Source: Nereocystis luetkeana (Eukaryota; Sar; Phaeophyceae; Laminariales; Laminariaceae). From it: 64,000 bases of DNA. The notes below the pieces were generated by a model. It saw nothing but the letters and a program-made list of their open reading frames with translations. It was not told the origin of the DNA and did not search any database. Of this stretch, positions 36,702 to 48,600 are shown in pieces; within the stretch, counting starts at the first letter, position 1, and the number at the start of each line of letters is the position of its first letter. Where the stretch lies: assembly GCA_031213475.1 (NCBI GenBank), contig JARUPZ010000010.1:9588917-9652916 (forward strand), written 5' to 3'. A program made the position numbers and the translations under genes.

Positions 36702-37376
36702 TAGGAGGATTTCGAAGCGTTGGGATGAAGCTCTAATAAAGTTTCTACGACCTGTTGGCAAGTCTTAAGAGCACGATGGCCGAGGTAGTGCATGTGGCTC
36801 CCACGAAGTTTGTCTGCTGACGGCGTGGGCATACATGGGTAGGGAATCACCATAGTATAGGGTGCCCTAGCAAGAAACCGAGGGATCAGGAAGTAGTGGC
36901 TGTGGAGGTAAATTTTCCGACATGAGTCTCCCTCAACATTCAAACGTCTGCCATCGAACAGCAAGTAAGCCGATATATATACAAGTTGTAGACCACTCCG
37001 GAGGGAGGGCCCGGGGTTGGACCACGAGAATCCCCTGCTGTGGAGGGTGCCTCACTTGTGCGAGTTGTGTCCATCCACCGTCACTGCTTTTTGTCGAGCT
37101 GTGGCGGTTGAGTCATTCTGAAAATTGCACCGCGTAGAAATGATTTTTTTGTTTATTTTTAGGCAGGTTTTTTTTTCCCCTCCTGTTTTTTACGAAAAGC
37201 GAAAGTCTACGTATGTTCGTTTTATTTCTTTGTTTCGCTCTCCATACGTGCCTCTCCTGATCTCCTTTTGATCCTCTGAACAAAAATTCTACCGGATCAG
37301 CACACCGCCACAATTCAGGCCGCCGACCTCCTCAAGGATAACAAACCCCTGCTCGTAGACCCACACGAGTAGAGTA
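36702..37376. other. No recognised gene
   Basis: Nothing recognised between the MITE and the LINE 3' end. Confidence 0.3.
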
Positions 37377-38256
37377 GTGTGTGTGTGTGTGTTCTTCACA
37401 TTAAACCGTTCTTTCTACCCGTCGACATCCAGCACAACAACCAGTGTCCGTGCCGATTCTTCAATCCTAGAAGAGATACAAGTTCTGTGGTCACAAAGCT
37501 ACGCCACAGAGATACTACGTTGCCACGTGTGCAGTGTGAACTGCAGTGGGCAATGCAAAGCCATGTCATCATACTAGATACGACAGGCACGACATACGCA
37601 ATCTATGAAATAGTGAAACGAAAAGAAACAATCAAAGAGAAAACAAAAACAAGGTAGACAAATCGAAAAAGAAAAAGAAGAAAAATGAAAGCAAAATCTA
37701 AGAGAAACAATCTGTCGTGCCCCCCCCCCCGCAGGCGAGGTGGCCAACACTTGAAAAAGAACGAGCTGGAAAAAAGAAGAAATATAAAAAAAACACCACT
37801 GCTTGTGAACAGAGTAAGACAAAGAACCAAGGAGAAAGTAACAAGGAAAAATAACAAAGGGGAAATAACAGGCAGACCAAAGCCCAAAGCACCTTCCAGG
37901 TGGCGGCAGCAGCTTGTGGTACGAGTAGTATAGCCAGGTTCTCCCTGCTAATCCGCCTGGTACCTTGCTACCCAGACTGCCGTCTCCGCCCTGCGTTCGT
38001 CAACTATGCCCAGCCCCTTGGCGTCAGACAATACGAGCCGAGCAGAGCAGGTTCGTCTTCCAACCACGCCACACGGCTCCTTGAGTACGGCTTATCAATC
38101 AGAAAAGGAAGAGGAAGAGAAAAAATGAAATGAAAATCACGGAGAGTCAGCGCAAGAAAGAAAAAAAAACACAACAAAAAAAGAAGACAAGGGAAGACCA
38201 CGTTCGAACCAGCTGCACCAGTTGGTAGCACTAGTAGTATGGTCATATTCTACTTC

Positions 38257-40575
38257 CTAGTCGACTTGGTGCCTTGCTACCCTGTCTGCCATCTCCTTCC
38301 TACTTTCGTCTACCGCCGTTTCCCTTCTACCCCTCCTGTTCCCCCCCCTCTCCGCATTGCCTCGGTCGGGCTTTATGCCACTTCCCCTGTTGCCCCCTCC
38401 CCCCCCGTTCCTTTGGGCACCATCCACGGCGGATGCGCGGCGCTGCCTACTCATCTCAGCCTCAGCCTCGTGCCACCTCACCATGAACCGTTCGGCTGCT
38501 TCAAGGATCCCCCGGTACCACTTCCCCACCTTTTTGGCTGCAGTGGACCACAACGCGGTCTCAACTCCAAACACCAAGGGGGCAACTTCCGTTGACCCTT
38601 CGGTGGCTCGGAACTCCCTAAGGTCTTCGACTATGCATCTATGCCAAGTCTTACACTGTCCGCCTGGTCTCGGGTTCTCCCCACCAGCTATCGTCCCGAG
38701 CATTATCCGACTGGGTAATCGCTCCTTGCTTTGCCGTGCCACGCCCCCCGCAAAGAAGAGCCGCCGTTTACGAATGGTCGTTTCGATGCTCTCGCAACGT
38801 GTCATCTTGAGGGCCTTCGCGTACGAGAGGGTGGCATGGTCAGTATGAAGTCGGCGCTGGAAGCCAATGACTCGCAACAGGACTTGGTGGTGAGCCGTTC
38901 GAAGCTTGGCAAAGTGTTCCGCTCTGAGGGTCCACGTCACACACCCGTACAGCAGGGTCTCAATCACCTCGGCCATCAGCATTCGGACTTTAAGGCTAAG
39001 GGGGGCGGTCGTCCTATCATACAACTCCGGGCCGAACCGTTTGAGGCATGCTCGCATGAGGCGGATCCGTCGGTCGATTTCGAGCGAGAGGTCAGCGTTT
39101 TCGTGGATAACGCCGCCTAGGTATAAGAACTGGGTCGTCTGCTTATACCTCTGACCTGCCGCTTCGATGACGAGCGGTGGTGCGAGGGTTGTCCGGTCTG
39201 GTGTTTGTAGGACCATTGTCTCAGTCTTATTTTCCGACACCGTGAGGCCTGCTGCTTCGAAGACAGTCACGATGACTGTCATCATTTTTGCGAGCCCTTC
39301 AGCCGACTTCGAGACAATTCCTGCATCGTCGGCGTACAACATGCCCCATACAGACCTTCGCACGCACGCCAATGGCTCCTCCTTCCCTGTTCGAACTACT
39401 CCAGCTTCCCAGAGTTGGACCAAATCCCTTACAATGGCTTCGTCTTGGCTGAAGCGTACTAGTACGACGTGTAACGCAGCAGCGAAGAACACGTTGAACA
39501 GTAACGGTGATAGTACACAGCCTTGCCGCAGCCCCTGCGTGACATCAAACCATTCCGAGAGCTCGCCGTCATCAGTACGCACGCGAGCCCGCATGCCATC
39601 GTGGAAATTACGGATAATTCTCAGCATCTTGGTTGGTACGCCAAAGCGTGTGAGTACCTTCCATACCAGCTCTCGGTCGACAGAGTCGTACGCTTTCTGC
39701 AGATCGATGAAGCACACGTATAAGGGGATTTTCCTCTGTCGTCCGAGCTCTTGCAGCCGGCGCACGACGAACAACATATCAATCGTTGATCGTGCGGGGC
39801 GGAAGCCGCACTGTTCCTCGGGGAGTAGTTCCTCGGTCTCGCAGTAGTTGCTGAGGCGGGACGCGACGATTTTCAACAACACTTTGCCTGCGTGGGCAAC
39901 AAGCGAAATCCCTCTATAGTTGTTGCAGTCAGTTCGATCCTTCTTTTTGTGAAGGACCTTGATGATCGCATCTTTCCATTGCTGAGGGGCTTCTCCTGTT
40001 AACCAAACATTGACAAGGATGTTGTGAAAGCGCTGGGCGAATGCCGGGTGGTCGATTTTTAGGAGTTCGACCGGGAGACCATCTGGCCCGACAGCTTTCC
40101 AATTCGACATCCCCTTAAGTGCTTCGGTCATCTCGTCTATGGCTGGTTCATCTTCAAGCGACAGTTTAGGCGGTCGCGGTGGCAAGAGGTCGATGATGGT
40201 GGGATCGAGTTTCAGCGACTTCGTGTTCAAGAGTTTGTGGTAAAACCCCGCCCATCGTTCACGAATTCGCACCTTATCCCGTAGGATCGTGCCATCCTCG
40301 TCCCTAATGAACTGTTCGCTCCTCGCTTTAGTCCCTTCCAATCCTACCGTACTCTTAAGGTGCTTGTAAAAGCCTCTTTGGTCGTTGTTCGCTAGGAGTC
40401 GTTCGGTTTCGGCAAGGTACGCTTCGAAGTACGCATGCAGTCCTGCGGCAATCACCTTCTGCAGGTTCGCACACGCAGATCTCAGGGTCTTCCACGCGGT
40501 TCTGTCCCGGGGGTGGGCACGCGAGAATTGTCGTGCATCCTCCCTCGCTGTCCATGCTGGCATGAATGCGGCCAA
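38257..40575 (-). CDS. LINE reverse transcriptase (C-terminal part of the polyprotein)
   Basis: Copies LINE RNA into DNA at the nicked target. It encodes 772 residues from the first methionine, but the frame runs back without a break to the UAA at 40636-40638. Visible motifs: GPDGLP (residues 163-168), [12 protein letters not shown] with the first catalytic Asp (289-300), [10 protein letters not shown] (351-360) and the catalytic YADD (414-417), followed by an [10 protein letters not shown] segment typical of RTE-type thumbs. A basic, glycine-rich C-terminus ([10 protein letters not shown]) follows the stretch shared with the truncated copies. All catalytic residues are intact. The stop is UAG at 38257. 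Confidence 0.92.
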   Translation of the reverse strand: MAAFMPAWTAREDARQFSRAHPRDRTAWKTLRSACANLQKVIAAGLHAYFEAYLAETERLLANNDQRGFYKHLKSTVGLEGTKARSEQFIRDEDGTILRDKVRIRERWAGFYHKLLNTKSLKLDPTIIDLLPPRPPKLSLEDEPAIDEMTEALKGMSNWKAVGPDGLPVELLKIDHPAFAQRFHNILVNVWLTGEAPQQWKDAIIKVLHKKKDRTDCNNYRGISLVAHAGKVLLKIVASRLSNYCETEELLPEEQCGFRPARSTIDMLFVVRRLQELGRQRKIPLYVCFIDLQKAYDSVDRELVWKVLTRFGVPTKMLRIIRNFHDGMRARVRTDDGELSEWFDVTQGLRQGCVLSPLLFNVFFAAALHVVLVRFSQDEAIVRDLVQLWEAGVVRTGKEEPLACVRRSVWGMLYADDAGIVSKSAEGLAKMMTVIVTVFEAAGLTVSENKTETMVLQTPDRTTLAPPLVIEAAGQRYKQTTQFLYLGGVIHENADLSLEIDRRIRLMRACLKRFGPELYDRTTAPLSLKVRMLMAEVIETLLYGCVTWTLRAEHFAKLRTAHHQVLLRVIGFQRRLHTDHATLSYAKALKMTRCESIETTIRKRRLFFAGGVARQSKERLPSRIMLGTIAGGENPRPGGQCKTWHRCIVEDLREFRATEGSTEVAPLVFGVETALWSTAAKKVGKWYRGILEAAERFMVRWHEAEAEMSRQRRASAVDGAQRNGGGGGNRGSGIKPDRGNAERGGNRRGRRETAVDESRKEMADRVARHQVD

Positions 40576-40635
40576 GGTTTCGGCAGACTCACACCATCCA
40601 TGTCTGCGGTGGCGACGTGCAGGGGGTGGTACCTC

Positions 40636-41643
40636 TTATTCGACCGCATCAATAACAGCCGTAGTGAAAATCTCAACCATACCAGACGTATTACGGGGCT
40701 GGATAGGCTGGTTGAGAGTGGAGATGATCCTCGAGACTACTCGTTCACGACAATTTCCATCGGACATAAAAAGCTGCCTGTCGAACTCTCGGCGTTTCGT
40801 CGGTCTACGTATTTGTCTGTTGGGCGCAAAATGACCACCGAGTTGGACTTTGATATACAAGATGTTGTGGTCTGAGTCAGCCTTAGCTGGGGCAGGAGGC
40901 TGTGGGACGACTTTCGCATCTTGTACTCTAGGTCGATGGACTTGACGGGTTAGGATGTAGTCAATCCGCTTACGGTCATTCGGGCCGGTGCCGTTGTAAG
41001 TATGCGATATCCCACCCTTGCGCGTGCTGAAAAACGTGTTGGTGAGAGCCAACTTGCAATTGGTGGCGAACGACAGGAGCCGTCTGCCATTATCGTTACG
41101 AACATCACGTCCATACGCTCCCAGTACTCTGCTTTCATCATCACCGCACCCTTCCTTCCTCTGTCCAGTTCGCGCGTTGGCATCCATCAGTACAAACAGA
41201 CACTCTTTCGTCGGGATTTTTTCCACCAAGTACTCCAGCTTCTGCCAGAAAATACGTTTCAGTTCGGCGTCCTTGGTACAATCAGTTGGAGCATACGCAA
41301 CGACGAAATTGACTGCCTCGCATTTGCCAGCCAGCTCAAAGCGCATAGACATTAGCCGCTCGTCAACGAACTGATGAGTATACACAGACTTACTGCACAA
41401 CGATTCCTTGACAGCTAGGCCTACTCCGTACAGCCCTTGCCTGGTGGCTGTTGTTTCCTGTCCTGAACAGAAAACACGATACCCTGCCGCACGGAACGTC
41501 GTGCTGCCGGACCTCCGAGTTTCTTGCAGGCCAATGAAGTCACAGCCGAGTTGCCGTCCCTTCGCCAGTACCCGCTCGTCATGTCCGTACCCGTTCTTCC
41601 CCTTTACAGCCAGGGTGCGCACATTGTAGGTCGCTACCGTCAC
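40636..41643 (-). CDS. LINE AP-type endonuclease (N-terminal part of the polyprotein)
   Basis: Nicks target DNA to prime reverse transcription. Motifs by residue: TYNVRTL (5-11, the Asn), GLQETRR (38-44, catalytic Glu), YAPTD (117-121), DANARTG (154-160, Asp/Asn pair), RIDYIL (226-231), SDHN (257-260, catalytic Asp-His). All the expected residues are present. The first in-frame initiator here is GTG at 41643; the true start probably lies further upstream. The stop UAA (40636-40638) lies in the same frame as the RT, 60 bases before its first ATG, so a single codon separates the two domains. Confidence 0.9.
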   Translation of the reverse strand: MTVATYNVRTLAVKGKNGYGHDERVLAKGRQLGCDFIGLQETRRSGSTTFRAAGYRVFCSGQETTATRQGLYGVGLAVKESLCSKSVYTHQFVDERLMSMRFELAGKCEAVNFVVAYAPTDCTKDAELKRIFWQKLEYLVEKIPTKECLFVLMDANARTGQRKEGCGDDESRVLGAYGRDVRNDNGRRLLSFATNCKLALTNTFFSTRKGGISHTYNGTGPNDRKRIDYILTRQVHRPRVQDAKVVPQPPAPAKADSDHNILYIKVQLGGHFAPNRQIRRPTKRREFDRQLFMSDGNCRERVVSRIISTLNQPIQPRNTSGMVEIFTTAVIDAVE

Positions 41644-41760
41644 AAGTGCCTCCTTCTGTCTCTTACGAGCCTCGCGTGCTGCTTTCTTTGCCAGTACGTA
41701 CGGTAGATGGTCTTATTCGTCGCTGTATCAACCCTTCCCAGCCTCCGTCTTCCTACAGTA

Positions 41761-42603
41761 GTAGTAGTACAACCAACTGTCTGTGCATGCAACCCATCAT
41801 CAACTCTATGAACCTCTTGCCCATCCCCTTTTGTTTACGCATGCCAATGATTCAATACCTCTCCACAAACCCGAGGTTTCCTCCGTCCAATCTTCTACGT
41901 TTTTTTCTTCGTGTTTTTCGCCCCCGTTTAGGACCGGCCCTGAGCCACCTACTATTACATAATACCTGGTAGTATTAATAGTGGCGCTGACGCCATGGCA
42001 CAGGTAGGTGCGGTCTACGGCCGGCGGCCCTACAGTAGTAGAAGCCGAAACATGATACTTGGTGGCGCAAGAAGCGTGTTTGTGTGCCAGCGACCGATAC
42101 TCGTATGTATGTATCGCCCAGGGGAGCCACCGGCCCAATGGGAATGACTTAGTCATTCCCATTGCACCGGCCTATCGGTGTATCTATCCCTCATGAGGGC
42201 TTAGACAAGCCGTAACACGACAGCCGATCGAAGTATCACTGGTCACACGCTTGCAAAGACAACCTGCAGAGTTTCAACGACATTCTCGAACACAAGCCCA
42301 GTTTTTTAATGCGAGTCTAAAACGAACATACTTCACAAAATTGCAACCTGCAACCGTATTTTCTGCGTATCCTATCGTCCTATTGGCTGAACGATTCGTT
42401 TCACGTCTACTACCAATATTCGGGGCTGTTTTTAGCCAATCACGGCCCTGGATTTGTTCCGTTTGAATGAATCTAAATCCCCACTCGTAACGTTAGCAAG
42501 GATGTGTGGAAACCCACAAAAACCGCATCGATTTTAGAGGGTGAAGCGTGAGAACCCACGCCCGTACCTTGCCGTCTCTGACCTGGGTTTCACCTGCCAC
42601 ACA
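41761..42603. other. Intergenic between LINE and gene B
   Basis: It contains an exact hairpin around 42130-42165 (GGGAATGACT / AGTCATTCCC). The promoter of the following gene should lie here, but no TATA-like element could be singled out. Confidence 0.3.
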
Positions 42604-45600
42604 ATGGATGCGTCTGACGTCGATGATCCTGTTACCACGCCCTATAGTGGCTTCAAAATGGATGCGTCAGAACCACCATCGCTGCAACAGCAACCTTCTC
42701 CGCCTCATTGCTCTTCGACTTCACCGCCTACGACCTCCTCCATCACACCCGACACCAATAGTCCTGATACCGACCCAACCGATGTCTCCACAGCAGATCG
42801 GATCAAGCTCTCGGTGGCCGCACTCGTAGCAGGCCGCGAGAGCGCCACACCTGTCGCGGACCACTTCACCGTCCTCCCCGGTGACTCGCCTAATTCTCGT
42901 GGAGAGAGCTTCGCTGTTCGGCATAACAACCCCGACCAGCATGGCAGGCTCGGGCAGCATCATGCTATCAGGCACGGTTTGTCGTCCAATTCGGAGAAGC
43001 AGTGGGGCATGCAGGGTCTGTTGCGCTCGAAGGCGGGGACCGCTGGCGGTGCTGCAGCCGACGCCAAGCGAAAGCTGAGCGCACACTTGGGGCTGTCGGC
43101 GAAGGGAGGGGGGGGGGAGGAAGAACAACAGCAGCAGTCGTGCGAGTATGTTGCCATGAACACCCCGTGTGAGTCGCCTGTGGCGGGCGCGGGTGAGAGG
43201 GTTGACCAGGAGGTGAGTCCAGGTCTTGCTGCAACATGCACAACCAGGCAACTGCTGCAACATCCAACGACCTGTGTGCACGAAGAGGGTGGTGTGTTTG
43301 TGTGGGTGTGTTTTTCGTCCAACCCGGTGGTGTGCAGAAGTATAGGACCCCTGTATTTAGTAGTCGTAAGAAAAAGGTACGCATGCTGGCCGGGGTTGGA
43401 TTCCTTGTGTGGGACAAGGTGTGTTCTACGCCAACATCAGTACAACAGCTCCCGAATTTCTTATTTTCCTGTAAAATCTCGGCACGCCTTTCCTCCTCCG
43501 GAAGTGCTCGTTGACCTGTTGTGTGTGTTTGCCTTGTGCCTCACAGCAGTGCTCGTTGGCCTGGTATATTTCTGTTTCAACTCAGTCGGCGTACGAGTAC
43601 AGCAGTAGAGGGCCGGTTTCACCACCTGGGTTTGATCGGCAAGATTTTGGAATTTGACATTTGTTTGTGAGCTGAGCTGTTGAGGGCATTGTAGATGCTC
43701 GCTGGAACAGCAAGCAAGCGCTGTCTGTGCAAAAGGCGAACCAGGAAACATGTTGTACTTCAGTAGTACTACTAATATTATACCGGTATCTGTTTTTTTG
43801 TACCTTTCTTTGTCTTTCGGTCATCACTTCCCTGTCGATTCGATGAATGCCCGCTGCATTTGCTCACCTATTTCGGTTAACCGCAACTGCTTCCTGCGCA
43901 CGTATCATATGTTGGTGCTGCTGAATGGTACTGTTGTCTACACAAGACAAGGAACGTACTATTACGGGGGGCCATAGTTAACAGGACCTATGGTATTCAT
44001 AACAACCTATATGTTTAACCATTTTTACTAACAATATTTGGTCCTGTTAACTATGGCCCCCCGTAATAGACTATACGTACGATACCGGGTACCGGGTCTA
44101 CACAAGAAAAGTGACGTACTCGTGCCTGAGTGTAGAAGTTTACACAATGAACTATTGAGGCAAACTGCTGTACGCACGACAACAGACAATTTGTAGTTGG
44201 CACCTCGTGTACGTGCTTCGTTTAGGTATCGACGCCAATAAAGGAGAGCTCGCCCACACGGAGCACTCGTACACTGCTGTAGAGACCCTATGGTATTTAT
44301 TCTCCACTTGCAAGCTGCTGTACCTCTGGTATCTGATCCGTGTGAACGAACCTCTTGGAGACATTTGAGGGAAGGTGCTACGACAGAGAATGACATTCGC
44401 AGCAAGATCGGACACTGATTGGCTAGCTGGCGGCAAATCATAAAACAGACACGTTCCAGGACGACACGTTCCAGGACGATGTATCATTGCAAGGAGCTCT
44501 ACGACCCGAGCGCAGCACGGCTATCTACTTGTACTTACACGCGCTCGCACTCACGCGCTCACAGTTTTTTTAGTATTACGAGGGACCATAGTAAATAGGA
44601 CCAAATATTGTTAGTAAAAATAGGTAAATATATCGGTTTTTGTGTAGATCATAGGTCCTATTAACTATGGTCCCCGGTAATAAGCGGTTTTTCATCTGGG
44701 ACCCCAGGTGTAGCGACCTATAAAGAGACAAGTTCGGCCTAATTCAGCTATTGGAATCCAGGCATAGTGCCTATCAAAGCGACAAGTGCTGTCTACTTCA
44801 GGTATTGGAACCCAGGTATAGCAATCGAAGGGTCATTCTTATCGGAGAGTTTTTTTTCCAACTTTTCGACATTTTTCGCGCAATTTTTCAATCTTCCATA
44901 TTTTCCTGTTTTTTTTTCCAAATATTGGAATGTTAACGAACTTGATATTCTTGCTTCTGGAGACTTTCACGAATAGTGACAGAACGCCTCCGTATATCGA
45001 TAAATATCTCCAATTATTTCTAAACTTTGGAAATTTTAGAAAAATCACTCTTTTTCATACCGGAGAGTTTTTTTCCAACTTTTCGACACTTTTTTCGCAC
45101 AATTTTTCAATCTTCCATATTTTCCTGTTTTTTTTCCAAATATTTGAATGTTAACGAACTTGATATTTTTGCTTCTGGAGAATTTCACGAATAGTAACAG
45201 AACGCCTCCGTATATCGAAACATATCTCCAATTATTTCCAAACTTGGGAAAATTTGGAGAAAAAGCTCTCATTCTTATCGGAGAGTTTTTTTTCCAACTT
45301 TTCGACATTTTTTTCGCGCAATTTTTCAATCTTCCATATTTTCCTGTTTTTTTTCCCAAATATTGGAATGTTAACGAACGTGATATTCTTGCTTCTGGAG
45401 AATTTCACGAATAGTAACAGAACGCCTCCGTATATCGATACATATCTCCAATTATTTCCAAACTTTGGAAATTTTGGAAAAAAAACTCTCATTCTTATCG
45501 GAGAGTTTTTTTTCCAACTTTTCGACATTTTTTTCGCGCAATTTTTCAATCTTCCATATTTTCCTGTTTTTTTTTCCAAATATTGGAATGTTAACGAACT

Positions 45601-48600
45601 TGATATTTTTGCTTCTGGAGAATTTCACGAATAGTGACAGAACGCCTCCGTATATCGATACATGTCTCCAATTATTTCCAAACTTTGGAAAAATTGGAAA
45701 AAACTCTCATTCTTATCGGAGAGTTTTTTTTTCCAACTTTTCGACATTTTTTTCGCGCAATTTTTCAATCTTCCATATTTTCCTGTTTTTTTTCCAAATG
45801 TTGGAATGTTAACGAACTTGATATTCTTGCTTCTGGAGAATTTCACGAATAGTAACAGAACGCCTCCGTATATCGATACATATCTCCAATTATTTCCAAA
45901 CTTTGGAAATTTTGGAAAAAAAACTCTCATTCTTATCGGAGAGTTTTTTTTCCAACTTTTCGACATTTTTTTCGCGCAATTTTTCAATCTTCCATATTTT
46001 CCTGTTTTTTTTTCCAAATATTGGAATGTTAACGAACTTGATATTCTTGCTTCTGGAGAATTTCACGAATAGTGACAGAACGCCTCCGTATATCGATACA
46101 TGTCTCCAATTATTTCCAAACTTTGGAAAAATTGGAAAAAAAACTCTCCGATAAGAATGAGCCTAAGAAGCGACAAGTGTCGTTTCAGGTACGGGACCCA
46201 GGTATAGAGACTGAAAAAAACAAGAAAGAGCTCTTACGACCGGACCGTGCAAGGAGTAGTGCAAGTGCTGTCATGCTGCGCGCGGGTCGTGCATCTCCCT
46301 CGCGCTCCTCAATTCGGGCATATTTCCCGTCACGCTGCGCGCGCGTCGTGCGTCTCCTTATGTTGCAACCCGGGCACACACCATCCGTTGCCTCCACAGT
46401 CCGGGCGACTCCGTATGGCAGGTGCCGCAATCGCCAGACTTGTTTCCGAGTTCTTTTTTTGTTTCATATGTGACCCTCCCGAACCAAAACCGACAACCAA
46501 AACGATGATTTTGGTCATTGTTTTGGTCATTATCTACGTGCCCCCAAAGGGTTGCCGGTAGTGGGCTCATATTCGCCTTCGAATACGTTCCTTTTTTATG
46601 GCATGTTCTAATATATTCGTCCCTACATGTATGAGTAGCAGGACATCGCTTCGGCACGGACAGAAATGGACTGTGCGCATAGGACGCACGCAAAGGCCAG
46701 ACCTATACGCGTATATGCCAAGTGTTGTGCTAAATACCCACTATAGGTACCCGGTACGGTGGGCATTACCTTAGCAATGACACTATTAATATTAGAAGTA
46801 GGTGTAACTCGTTTGCCAAATACCGGGTACTCGCGAGTATTATCCGGTTTTCCGAAAAACCCATCGCAGGAACGGTGGTATCCACTCCATACCTCGACCG
46901 AGGTTTGTTGAGTTCGGTGTTCTTACCTACTTTAGCACCTGTGCGACTTCTTGGTATGCCTTGTGGCGACCACGCTATACTACGGACAAGTACAGTTTAC
47001 CAACGAGCAAATGTGATGTGAGCAACAGCATGGAATACGCTCGCGAGCAAAATCGCGCGATATTGTTCGTTCTGGTTCTCGGTGTCCGGGAGATAACTGT
47101 CGGTTAGACTGGGCCATAGTTGGGTCGTCCTTACATACCGCAGCCGCTGCAGGTGTAAGGTACACCACGCAGTTGGCAGGGGGGCCATTTAATTAGCTTC
47201 CGACAAGAACGATGGGAAGTCGGGGCCGAGAGCAACTGCTGTGTACTGCTGCTGCGAAGTGCTACTGTGTGCTCGTACTTTGTACCGAGCGAGAGGTTGT
47301 TGGAAAAGCTGTACTGCAGTACCCACCCTCTAATAAGAAACCGGGCCGATTTTTTTAATTTTCGAGGAACGTGGTGCTCCACGAAAACGTTATCAAGGGT
47401 AAAATCGCTCGCGATTTCTTCTTTCCGGAATATCTCACGCCGGGTTTATTGTAGCGCTCTTTTGTACGAGAGGGCCGGTAGTGCACTGCTGCTCAAGGTT
47501 ATCTCGTTGGTTCGAAGATAGTTGTGGCCGTTTCCCAAGCCGAGTATTCGAATCAACCATGCCCTGGGACCAGGAAATGAATCTGCGAGCCTCGCCGTAC
47601 CTGTGGGAAACCCCCGCTGTGCCACAGAAGGGGTGCATAATATGTCGGCATCCCGAAACCGTCGATGGTTGGAGAGGCGTGCTCTGGTAGGGGTACCAAT
47701 GCACAATTGGCAGGTAGGCCACCCGAATTGCTTCCTACAAGAACGATGGTCATTCGGTGATTCGAACTACTAGCCTTTTGTCACATTGGCCTTGGACCTG
47801 CAGCGCTGGCTCTGCCCCGCTGCGAGCTACATTCGTAGGCCAGCTACTGCAAACCGGCCCCCAAGGTGCCCCCGGGGCTATCCCGGTGCAAATATACCCT
47901 GCGTTAATCTGATTGGCCTAGTTGATTCCCGTACGTACAACCCCTATTTTCTTTCACCCCGAAAGCATTCCGCCTTTTCTTCGGCCCCTCGCTCGAGAAG
48001 CTATCACATCTTTCTTCTCTCGGCTGCCGACTCAGAGAACGGTAGCCGCCCAACCCTTTTTAGTACCGCAGTCCCGTTTTGGAGAACAAAACTTCTAGAA
48101 AATTGAGCGATTTCTTCTCACACGCGGGACTGCAGTCTTGAAAGGGCCAAGCCGGGTGCACACGCCCCGCGGCCCGGGTATCCAACGAAGGACGATATCA
48201 TTAAATACTCATCGGGGCCAGAGATATTGGCGACTCTACCGTATGCATGACACGCAAAGATAGCACACACCACCGGCCGCAGTGGAAAGCTGCCTTTTTT
48301 TCCCTCGACGACAGGGAGAGTGGAAACGCCAAGCGACTCGTCCTTGGAAAATTCTCGGCCATATCACCTCAAATCCCCTGTTTTCATTGGGGGTGCGCCC
48401 CTCTAAAGGCATGTTTAGAAGAAAAGCGACTCTGAAATTCATCCCGGGGGGGGGAGGGAGGGGGGGGGGGTATGTCATCACCCGGTGGGATACGGTAGCT
48501 CCTCGGTTGGGGAATCCCTGTCGGTGAGAAATGTCGGGGCTCTAAAGTGCGCCCACTACCGTAGGGCTCGCCACACTTTCCACTATTACGGGGGACCATA

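Larger units (their letters stand above)
37377..41760 (-). mobile_element. Longest LINE copy (RTE-like: endonuclease + reverse transcriptase)
   Basis: A non-LTR retrotransposon read on the minus strand. The order from its 5' side is AP-type endonuclease (40636-41643), reverse transcriptase (38257-40575), then an 880-base 3' untranslated region ending at 37377 in TTAATGTGAAGAAC and an (AC)n tail. The 5' end cannot be fixed: the frame stays open about 70 bases upstream of 41643 to a stop near 41730. A single long frame with a short 3' region and a microsatellite tail fits the RTE group; that assignment is from domain layout only. Nearly identical 3' parts at 6602-8055 show it spread recently. 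Confidence 0.88.

Noticed and set aside
38239..38848. Plus-strand open frames of 118 and 163 codons (also at 7463-8072)
   Set aside because: Antisense shadows of the LINE C-terminus; the same frames recur because the DNA is duplicated.
41002..41374. Plus-strand open frames of over 115 codons opposite the LINE endonuclease
   Set aside because: Antisense shadows of a conserved minus-strand coding region.
45045..46072. Several open frames of 70-136 codons with repeated NFSTFF or SKSWKKN words
   Set aside because: Translations of the AT-rich 218-bp tandem unit on both strands; no protein-like constraint.
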